Source of the DNA: Burkholderiales bacterium
GTDB taxonomy: Bacteria; Pseudomonadota; Gammaproteobacteria; Burkholderiales; Burkholderiaceae_C
Length of the DNA stretch: 64,000 nt
Assembly: GCA_016223165.1 (NCBI GenBank)
Contig: JACRPO010000009.1
Coordinates: forward strand, 1,302,001-1,366,000
Direction of reading: 5' to 3'
Both the position numbers and the translations under genes were made by a program. Shown piece by piece: positions 43,195-49,437 of this stretch; the stretch's first letter is position 1, and each line of letters starts with the position of its first letter. The notes beneath the pieces are model-generated. The model did no database searches, was not told the origin of the DNA, and worked only from the letters and a program-made list of their open reading frames with translations.

Positions 43195-43262
43195 GGACAC
43201 GGTCACGCCCGCGGTCACGCGCACGGTCACACACACGGTCAGACACGGTCACGCACGCGGCA
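43195..43262. repeat. Tandem repeat of about 10-12 bp upstream of the TonB-like gene
   Basis: Six imperfect copies of a unit around ACGGTCACGC lie between the RNase gene stop (43187) and the TonB-like start (43269), filling the whole gap. Unit length drifts between 10 and 12 bases, consistent with slippage. A ribosome-binding site for the next gene is hard to see as a result. Confidence 0.7.
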
Positions 43263-43268
43263 CCCGCC

Positions 43269-44309
43269 ATGGCCGATTTCGAGCCGACCCAGTTCGACGA
43301 CTCGCACCTGCGGCGGGGCGCACGCGAGGGCGCGCGCCCCGCGGCGAGTGCGCCGCGGCCCGCCCCGCGCGCGCTGCCGCGCCCGACCCTGCGCGCCGCC
43401 GCGGGCTTCGACCCTTGGGCCGGGGCGCGCGCGGGCGGTGGCTTCAACCTGCGCCTGCGCTGGCGCGAATGGAGCACGCTGCAATGGGCGCTGATCATCT
43501 CGGGCGCCGTGCACGCGGCGCTGCTGATGGTGCGCTTCGTCGACCCGGAGCGCTTCGAGCGCGCCTTTCGCGACACGCCGCTGGAGGTGATCCTCGTCAA
43601 CGCGCGTTCGCGCGAGGCGCCGGTGAAGGCGCAGGCCATCGCGCAGGCCAGCCTCGCCGGCGGTGGCGAGGCGGAGAAGGGCCGCGCCACCTCGCCGCTG
43701 CCGATGGCGCCGCAGGTGGCGCTCGGCGACTCGTCGGAGGAGGCGCGCCGGCGCATCGACCAGCTGGCGCAGGAGCAGCAGCAGCTGCTGGCGCACTTGC
43801 GGCGCGAGATCGCGGCACTGCCGCCGCCGGACCCGCGGCGCGAACAAGGCACCGCCGAAGAGCGCGACCAGGAGGAGCGCCGCCGCCAGATGCTGCGCAT
43901 GCTGGCCGAGATCGAGAAGCGCGTGAACGAGGAGAACGCGCGCCCGAAGCGCCGCTACATCAGCCCCGCCACGCGCGAGGAGGTGTACGCGCTGTACTAC
44001 GACGCGCTGCGCCGGCGCATCGAGGAGCGCGGCACGCGCGACTTCCCGACCTACCAGGGGCAGAAGCTGTACGGCGAGCTGGTCATGAACGTCACCGTCG
44101 ACGCGAGCGGCCGCGTCGTCGACACCGAGGTCGTGCGCCCCTCGCGCTCGCGCGTGCTCGATGCGAAGGCGATGTCGATCGTGCGCGCCTCGGCGCCGTT
44201 CGGCCCCTTCAGCGGCCCGATGCGCGCGCAGGCCGACCAGATCGTCGTCACGGCCCGCTTCCGCTTCACGCGCGAAGAGGGGCTCGAGACCTCCCTCACG
44301 AACCGATGA
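43269..44309 (+). CDS. TonB family protein (energy transducer-like)
   Basis: This is a 346-residue protein with a cytoplasmic N-terminus of ~70 residues (Arg/Ala/Pro-rich) and one transmembrane helix (WALIISGAVHAALLMVRFV, residues ~77-95). A charged Glu/Arg-rich, probably helical periplasmic spacer (~150-220) follows. The C-terminal TonB-type domain has YGELVMNVTVDASGRVVDTEVVRPSRSRVLD. ExbB/ExbD are not nearby. The spacer is not the Pro-Lys/Pro-Glu repeat of classical TonB, so a structural or envelope role is possible. The stop overlaps aroE (ATGA). Confidence 0.87.
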   Translation: MADFEPTQFDDSHLRRGAREGARPAASAPRPAPRALPRPTLRAAAGFDPWAGARAGGGFNLRLRWREWSTLQWALIISGAVHAALLMVRFVDPERFERAFRDTPLEVILVNARSREAPVKAQAIAQASLAGGGEAEKGRATSPLPMAPQVALGDSSEEARRRIDQLAQEQQQLLAHLRREIAALPPPDPRREQGTAEERDQEERRRQMLRMLAEIEKRVNEENARPKRRYISPATREEVYALYYDALRRRIEERGTRDFPTYQGQKLYGELVMNVTVDASGRVVDTEVVRPSRSRVLDAKAMSIVRASAPFGPFSGPMRAQADQIVVTARFRFTREEGLETSLTNR

Positions 44310-45259
44310 GTACCCCCACTGCCACGGCGGCCACCAAGGACTGGCGTTATGCCGTGCTCGGCAACCCGGTCGCGCACAGCCGCTCGCCCTTCATCCACGA
44401 AGCCTTCGCCCGGCAGTGCGGGCTGCCGATCTCCTACGAACGCGTGCTCAGCCCGCTCGAGGGCTTCGAGGCCACGCTGCGTGCCTTCGCCGCCGCGGGC
44501 GGTCGCGGCGTCAACGTCACCGTGCCGTTCAAGTTCCAGGCGCTCGAGCTGGCGGCGCGACGCAGCGCGCGCGCGCTGCTGGCGGGTGCGGCCAACGTGC
44601 TCAAGCTCGACGAGGCCGAAGGCTGGCTGGCCGACAACACCGACGGCGTGGGCCTCGTGCGCGACATCGAGCGCAACGCCGGGGTCGCGCTGGCCGGGCG
44701 GCGCGTACTCCTGCTCGGCGCCGGCGGCGCCGCGGCCGGGGCGCTCGGTCCGATCATCGCGGCCGGACCGGCGCAGGTGGTGCTGGCCAATCGCACGCGG
44801 CCCAACGCCGAGCGCGTTGCCGCGGCGCACGCGGCCTGGGCCGACCAGCACCGTGTTCTCCTGGCGGTGAGCGGCTTCGAGGATGCGGGCGCCGGCTTCG
44901 ACATCGTCGTCAATGCCACGAGCAGCAGCCTGGCCGGGGCGGCGGTGCCGGTGCCGGCGCGCGTGCTCGCGCCGGGCGCGCTGGCGCTGGACATGATGTA
45001 CGGCGCCGCGGCCGAGCCCTTCCTGCGCTGGGCCCGCGAGGCCGGCGCGACGGCGCGCGACGGCCTGGGCATGCTGGTGGAGCAGGCGGCCGAGGCCTTC
45101 ATGGTCTTTCGCGGTGTGCTGCCGCAGGCGGCGCCGGTGCTGGCGGCGCTGCGCGCAGGTCTCGCGGCCGAGTCCGCCGATGCGGGTGCAGGTGCGGGTG
45201 CGGAGGCGCGCATGGGCGCCGATGCGAGCATGGGCGCCGGCGCGGGCGCGAAGGCATGA
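44306..45259 (+). CDS. aroE: Shikimate dehydrogenase
   Basis: This 317-residue enzyme performs NADPH-dependent reduction of 3-dehydroshikimate. NPVAHSRSPFIHEAFA lies near residue 20, the catalytic lysine in NVTVPFK near residue 73, the catalytic Asp in DNTDGVGL near residue 111, the Rossmann loop LLGAGGAAAGAL near 136, and GMLVEQAAEAF near 262. The last 30 residues are a Gly/Ala/Met repeat (GADASMGAGAGA) beyond the normal ~285-residue end. Both its start and stop are ATGA overlaps with its neighbours. Confidence 0.96.
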   Translation: MSTPTATAATKDWRYAVLGNPVAHSRSPFIHEAFARQCGLPISYERVLSPLEGFEATLRAFAAAGGRGVNVTVPFKFQALELAARRSARALLAGAANVLKLDEAEGWLADNTDGVGLVRDIERNAGVALAGRRVLLLGAGGAAAGALGPIIAAGPAQVVLANRTRPNAERVAAAHAAWADQHRVLLAVSGFEDAGAGFDIVVNATSSSLAGAAVPVPARVLAPGALALDMMYGAAAEPFLRWAREAGATARDGLGMLVEQAAEAFMVFRGVLPQAAPVLAALRAGLAAESADAGAGAGAEARMGADASMGAGAGAKA

Positions 45260-46023
45260 ACCCGGCCTGGCGACAGGTGCTTCGCTTCGCGGGCCTGCTG
45301 GCGCTGAGCGTGCTCGCGCTGCAGATCGTCTTCATCGGGCGCATCGCGCTCATGGTCGGGCTGGACCCCCAGTCGACCACGTTCCAGCGCAGCGAGATGT
45401 GGCGTCTGGTGGCGCAGCACCGGCCCTTGCAGTGGGCACAGCAGTGGGTGAACCTGCCGCAGATCTCACCGAACCTTCAGCGCGCGGTCATTGCGAGCGA
45501 GGACGCCGCCTTCGTGGAGCATGTCGGCATCGACTGGGAGGCCCTCGAGCGCGCCTGGGAGCGCAACCAGCGCGCCGAGGCGCGCGCCGCCGCACAGGCG
45601 CGGCCGGCTGCGCGCGCCGGTGCCGCCGCGGCGAAGCCACGCCATCCGCCCAAGCTCGTGGGCGGCAGCACCATCACCCAGCAGCTGGCCAAGAACGTGC
45701 TGCTCAGCGGCGAACGCAACGCCGTGCGCAAGGCGCAGGAACTGGTGCTGACGCTGGCGCTCGAGGTCCTGCTGTCCAAGCGACGCATCCTCGAGATCTA
45801 CCTCAACAATGTCGAATGGGGCGAGGGCCTGTTCGGCGCACAGGCGGCGGCGAAGTACTACTTCCGTACTGATGCGGCGCGCCTCGGGCCCGAGGCCGCC
45901 GCCCGGCTGGCGGTGATGCTGCCTGCGCCCAAGCTCTTCGAGAAGGCACCGGGTTCGTCCTACGTGGCGGACCGCGCGGCCGTCATCTTGGCGCGCATGG
46001 GGGCGGTCGAGCTGCCGCGCTGA
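45256..46023 (+). CDS. mtgA: Monofunctional biosynthetic peptidoglycan transglycosylase
   Basis: This is a 255-residue GT51 enzyme anchored by an N-terminal helix (LLALSVLALQIVFIGRIAL). The catalytic motif is ASEDAAFVEHVGID (Glu near residue 80). GGSTITQQLAKNVLL near residue 135, RKAQELVLTLALEVLLSKRRILEIYLNN and EWGEGLFGAQAAAKYYF follow. It polymerises lipid II into glycan strands in the periplasm. Between the first two motifs there is an Ala/Arg-rich insertion of ~25 residues (about 97-122) not usual in the family. Confidence 0.95.
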   Translation: MNPAWRQVLRFAGLLALSVLALQIVFIGRIALMVGLDPQSTTFQRSEMWRLVAQHRPLQWAQQWVNLPQISPNLQRAVIASEDAAFVEHVGIDWEALERAWERNQRAEARAAAQARPAARAGAAAAKPRHPPKLVGGSTITQQLAKNVLLSGERNAVRKAQELVLTLALEVLLSKRRILEIYLNNVEWGEGLFGAQAAAKYYFRTDAARLGPEAAARLAVMLPAPKLFEKAPGSSYVADRAAVILARMGAVELPR

Positions 46024-46046
46024 ACCGTTGCGCCGAAGGCCTGCCG

Positions 46047-46694
46047 ATGAACAGCTCCCGCGGCCCGCGCGGCGCCCACGACCCCCGCAACCCGATCACC
46101 GACGAGATCACGCTCGCCGCCGCCCGGCTCGTCGTGGAGGAGGGCTTCGAGTACGCCGCGGCGAAGCGGCGCGCCGCGCGCGACCTCGCCCGGCACGGTG
46201 GCGGGCGCGGCGGCCGTGCCCCCGAACTGCCGGCCAACGAAGCCGTGGAGGACGCGGTGCGCGAGCACATCGCGCTCTTCTGCGCCGAGACCCAGCCGCT
46301 CGAACTGGCCGCGCTGCGCGGCGTAGCGCTCACCTGGATGCGCCGTCTGGCGGAGTTCCGCCCGCACCTCGCGGGCGCGGTCTGGCGCGGCACGGCCACC
46401 CGATGGTCGTCGGTGCACCTGGACCTCTACTGCGACGACGGCAAGGCGGCCGAGATCGCCCTCATCAACGCGGGCGTCGCCTTCGAGCTGGCGCCGGGCA
46501 GCGGGCCCGAGGAGCCGGTGCTCACCGTCAACTCGCCCTGCCGCGAACTCGGCGAGCCGGTGACGCTGCACCTGCACCTGCTGGACCACGACGCGCTGCG
46601 TGGCGCCCTGAAGCCCGACGCCCGCGGGCACACCTGGCGCGGCGACCTCGCAGCGCTGGAACGGCTGCTCGCCGCCGCTGAGGGTCCGGCATGA
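46047..46694 (+). CDS. Conserved protein of unknown function
   Basis: This 215-residue soluble protein has no motif I recognise. The N-terminal third is helical with a basic patch (AAKRRAARDLARHGG). Residues ~60-110 include NEAVEDAVREHIALFCAETQP and a Trp/Arg-rich WMRRLAEFRPHLAGAVWRGTATRW. The segment DLYCDDGKAAEIALINAGV may belong to an alpha/beta fold. The stop overlaps the start of the thioredoxin-like gene (ATGA), so the two are translated together. No function is assigned. Confidence 0.75.
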   Translation: MNSSRGPRGAHDPRNPITDEITLAAARLVVEEGFEYAAAKRRAARDLARHGGGRGGRAPELPANEAVEDAVREHIALFCAETQPLELAALRGVALTWMRRLAEFRPHLAGAVWRGTATRWSSVHLDLYCDDGKAAEIALINAGVAFELAPGSGPEEPVLTVNSPCRELGEPVTLHLHLLDHDALRGALKPDARGHTWRGDLAALERLLAAAEGPA

Positions 46695-47233
46695 GGCGCG
46701 GCAGGCGCACCCTGCTGCTCGTCGGCACCGCCGCGGCCGCGGCCGGGCTGGCCGCTGCCCTGTGGCAGAACCGGCGCCCGGCGGCCGCGCCGGCCGGCGC
46801 CATCCCTCCGCAGGCGCTCTGGTCGTTGCGCTTTCCAAGGCCGGAAGGCGGCGAGCTGGCCCTCTCGACCTTGCGCGGCCGGCCGCTGCTGATCAACTTC
46901 TGGGCCACCTGGTGCCCGCCGTGCATCCGCGAAATGCCGGCGATCGACCGCTTCGCGCAGCAGTTCGCCGCCAACGGTTGGCAAGTGCTTGGTCTCGCTG
47001 CCGATCAGGAGAAACCCGTGCGCGACTTCCTGAGCCGGAACCCGGTCCGCTATCCGATAGCATTGGCCGGCTTCGACGGGATCGCGCTCAGCCGTCAGCT
47101 CGGCAACGAGGCCGGCGCGCTGCCCTTCACCGTCGCCCTCGATGCGCAGGGCCGCATCGCGCACCGGCATCTGGGCGAGACCCGCTTCGAGGTGCTTGCC
47201 GCCTGGGCCGAAGGCCGGCCGAAACCGCCCTGA
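46691..47233 (+). CDS. TlpA-like membrane-anchored thiol-disulfide oxidoreductase
   Basis: This is a 180-residue protein. The N-terminal signal/anchor (TLLLVGTAAAAAGLAAAL, residues ~7-24) is followed by a thioredoxin fold with the active site WATWCPPCIREMP near residue 77 and the cis-Pro in GALPFTVALD near residue 143. The redox-active domain would be in the periplasm, acting in cytochrome maturation or as a general reductant. It comes immediately before accB, separated by 196 bases. Confidence 0.92.
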   Translation: MRRGRRTLLLVGTAAAAAGLAAALWQNRRPAAAPAGAIPPQALWSLRFPRPEGGELALSTLRGRPLLINFWATWCPPCIREMPAIDRFAQQFAANGWQVLGLAADQEKPVRDFLSRNPVRYPIALAGFDGIALSRQLGNEAGALPFTVALDAQGRIAHRHLGETRFEVLAAWAEGRPKPP

Positions 47234-47429
47234 TCGCCGCAGCGCGACCATCTTTCATCAATCTGCCTTCAATGCGCCGCCTTCTGGCTGCTAAAAGAGC
47301 GTAAAGTCGCGCGCTCTCCAGGCTCGCCCAGTGCGCCTGAGACGACCACAACAGGCCTGCTGCCCGATCGGCTTTCGATCGGATCCATGCGCTGAGCCCG
47401 ATAACGAACCTGCCCGAGGAGCCCCGCCG

Positions 47430-47894
47430 ATGGACCTGCGCAAGCTGAAGACGCTGATCGACCTGGTGTCGGAGTCGAACATCTCCGAACTCGAGATCAC
47501 CGAGGCCGAAGGCAAGGTGCGGATCGTCAAGGCAGCGGCGGTCGTGGCCGCGCCGGCGGCCATGGCAGCGGCGGCGCTGCCGACGGCGCAGGTCGGCGGA
47601 GGCGCCGCGCAGGGCGCCCCGGCGGCCGCCGCGGAGCCGGCAGCGCCGGCGGAGCCCCCTGGGCAGGTCATCAAGTCGCCGATGGTCGGCACCTTCTACC
47701 GCGCCGCCAGCCCGGGCGCCAAAGCCTTCGTCGAGATCGGCGACGAGATCAAGACGGGCCAGCCCGTCTGCATCATCGAGGCGATGAAGATCATGAACGA
47801 GATCGAGGCCGACTGCTCCGGCAAGATCGTCCGCATCCTGTGCGAGAACGGGCAGGCGGTGGAGTTCGGCCAGCCGCTGTTCATCGTCGAGTGA
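47430..47894 (+). CDS. accB: Biotin carboxyl carrier protein of acetyl-CoA carboxylase
   Basis: This 154-residue protein opens with MDLRKLKTLIDLVSESNISELEI. An Ala/Pro-rich linker (~residues 35-75) and a lipoyl/biotinyl domain with EAMKIMNEIEAD follow; Lys120 is the biotin site. The start at 47430 has CGAGGAG nine bases upstream. The preceding 196 bases (47234-47429) contain no gene and are AT-richer, so they probably hold the accBC promoter; I cannot fix its boxes. accC follows after an unusual junction. Confidence 0.97.
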   Translation: MDLRKLKTLIDLVSESNISELEITEAEGKVRIVKAAAVVAAPAAMAAAALPTAQVGGGAAQGAPAAAAEPAAPAEPPGQVIKSPMVGTFYRAASPGAKAFVEIGDEIKTGQPVCIIEAMKIMNEIEADCSGKIVRILCENGQAVEFGQPLFIVE

Positions 47895-47907
47895 ACGGGC
47901 GGCACCC

Positions 47908-48033
47908 GTGTTCAAGAAGATCCTGATCGCCAACCGAGGCGCTCGCGCGCAGCGCGGGGGAGCGCTCATATGCGCTTGCGCATGTGAGCGATCACCACAT
48001 TGCCCGGCGTGCGAAGCACGCCAATGCAATTGA
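47908..48033 (+). other. Duplicated accC 5' end forming a 41-codon upstream ORF
   Basis: A GTG followed by the first ten codons of accC (FKKILIANRG) appears 136 bases before the true gene, then runs into unrelated Cys-rich codons and stops at TGA (48031-48033), ten bases before the accC ATG. It may be translated as a leader that couples accB to accC, or it may be a duplication scar. The downstream copy differs by one base over the shared 32. Confidence 0.6.
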
Positions 48034-48076
48034 GCCGAGCGCCATGTTCAAGAAGATCCTGATCGCCAATCGAGGC
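47909..48076. repeat. Direct repeat flanking a hairpin-rich insert in the accB-accC junction
   Basis: The 32 bases at 47909-47940 and 48045-48076 (TGTTCAAGAAG to CGAGGC) are direct repeats with one mismatch. The material between includes two hairpins. CGCTCATATGCGC/GCGCATGTGAGCG (about 47963-47990) has one mismatch. GGCGTGC-GAA-GCACGCC (48006-48022) is perfect. Confidence 0.85.
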
Positions 48077-48088
48077 GAAATTGCATTG
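48022..48088 (+). promoter_or_regulatory. Possible mRNA stem enclosing the accC start
   Basis: CAATGCAATT at 48022-48031 and AATTGCATTG at 48079-48088 are perfect 10-base complements, separated by 47 bases that contain the accC ATG (48044). In mRNA they would place the ribosome-binding site and first codons in a loop. The downstream arm is coding (codons GAA ATT GCA TTG) and uses AT-rich codons rare in this genome. Confidence 0.45.
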
Positions 48089-49393
48089 CGCATCCAGCGC
48101 GCCTGCCGCGAGATGGGCATCAAGTCGGTCGTGGTCTATTCCACCGCCGACCGCGAAGCCAAGTACGTCAAGCTCGCCGACGAGGCCGTGTGCATCGGCC
48201 CGCCGGCCTCGGCACAGAGCTACCTCAACATGCCGGCCATCATCAGCACGGCCGAGGTCACCGACGCCGAGGCCATCCACCCGGGCTACGGCTTCCTGAG
48301 CGAGAACGCCGACTTCGCCGAGCGCGTGGAGCAGAGCGGCTTCACCTTCATCGGGCCGACGCCGGAGTCGATCCGCCTCATGGGCGACAAGGTCTCGGCC
48401 AAGCAGGCCATGATCAAGGCGGGCGTGCCCTGCGTGCCCGGCAGCGAGGGCGCGCTGCCCGAAGACCCGAAGGAGATCGTGCGCATCGCGCGCGAGATCC
48501 GCTACCCGGTCATCGTCAAGGCCGCCGGCGGCGGCGGCGGGCGCGGCATGCGCGTCGTGCACACCGAGGCGGCCCTCCTGCACGCCGTGCAGACGACGCG
48601 CACCGAGGCCGGCGCCGCCTTCGGCAACAGCGCCGTCTACCTCGAGAAGTTCCTCGAGAACCCGCGTCACATCGAGATCCAGGTGCTGGCCGACCAGCAC
48701 AAGGCGGCGGTGTGGCTGGGCGAGCGCGACTGCTCGATGCAGCGGCGGCACCAGAAGATCATCGAGGAGGCGCCGGCGCCCGGCATCGCCCGCCGCGTCA
48801 TCGAGAAGGTGGGCGAACGCTGCGCCGCCGCCTGCAAGCGCATCGGCTACCGCGGCGCCGGCACCTTCGAGTTCCTGTACGAGGACGGCGAGTTCTATTT
48901 CATCGAGATGAACACGCGCGTGCAGGTCGAGCACCCGGTGACCGAGCTCGTCACCGGCATCGACATCGTGCAGATGCAGATCCGCGTCGCCGCCGGCGAG
49001 AAGCTGCCTTTCATCCAGCGCAACATCGAGATGCGCGGCCATGCCATCGAGTGCCGCGTGAATGCCGAGGACCCCTACGTCTTCACGCCCTCACCCGGAC
49101 GCATCACGCTGTGGCACGCGCCGGGCGGACCCGGCGTGCGCGTCGACTCGCATGCGTACACCAACTACTACGTGCCGCCCAACTACGACTCGATGATCGG
49201 CAAGATCATCGTGCACGGCGACACACGCGAGCAGGCGCTGGCGCGCATGCGCACGGCCCTGTCGGAGATGGTGGTCGAGGGCATCCTCACCAACATCCCG
49301 CTGCACCGCGAGCTCATGGTCGACGCCAAGTTCATCGAGGGCGGCACGAGCATCCACTACCTCGAGGGCTGGCTGGGGCAGCACCGGCGCTAG
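48044..49393 (+). CDS. accC: Biotin carboxylase subunit of acetyl-CoA carboxylase
   Basis: This 449-residue ATP-grasp enzyme carboxylates biotin on AccB, the first step of fatty acid synthesis. MFKKILIANRGEIALRIQRA opens the protein. HPGYGFLSEN lies near residue 83, the Gly-rich ATP loop KAAGGGGGRGMRVV near 159, the ERDCSMQRRHQKIIEEAP region near 225 and FIEMNTRVQVEHPVTE near 285. The length equals E. coli AccC. Codons 12-15 are AT-rich, and the 5' end is duplicated upstream. Confidence 0.97.
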   Translation: MFKKILIANRGEIALRIQRACREMGIKSVVVYSTADREAKYVKLADEAVCIGPPASAQSYLNMPAIISTAEVTDAEAIHPGYGFLSENADFAERVEQSGFTFIGPTPESIRLMGDKVSAKQAMIKAGVPCVPGSEGALPEDPKEIVRIAREIRYPVIVKAAGGGGGRGMRVVHTEAALLHAVQTTRTEAGAAFGNSAVYLEKFLENPRHIEIQVLADQHKAAVWLGERDCSMQRRHQKIIEEAPAPGIARRVIEKVGERCAAACKRIGYRGAGTFEFLYEDGEFYFIEMNTRVQVEHPVTELVTGIDIVQMQIRVAAGEKLPFIQRNIEMRGHAIECRVNAEDPYVFTPSPGRITLWHAPGGPGVRVDSHAYTNYYVPPNYDSMIGKIIVHGDTREQALARMRTALSEMVVEGILTNIPLHRELMVDAKFIEGGTSIHYLEGWLGQHRR

Positions 49394-49404
49394 GCGCCAG
49401 GCGG

Positions 49405-49428
49405 GGCGCCGGCGCTGCCACCGGCGCC
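49405..49428. terminator. Hairpin between convergent accC and coiled-coil gene
   Basis: GGCGCCGG and CCGGCGCC form a perfect 8-bp stem with an 8-base loop in the 44-base gap between accC and the convergent coiled-coil gene. There is no T-run on either strand, so termination is inferred from position only. Confidence 0.4.
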
Positions 49429-49437
49429 GGGGCAGGC

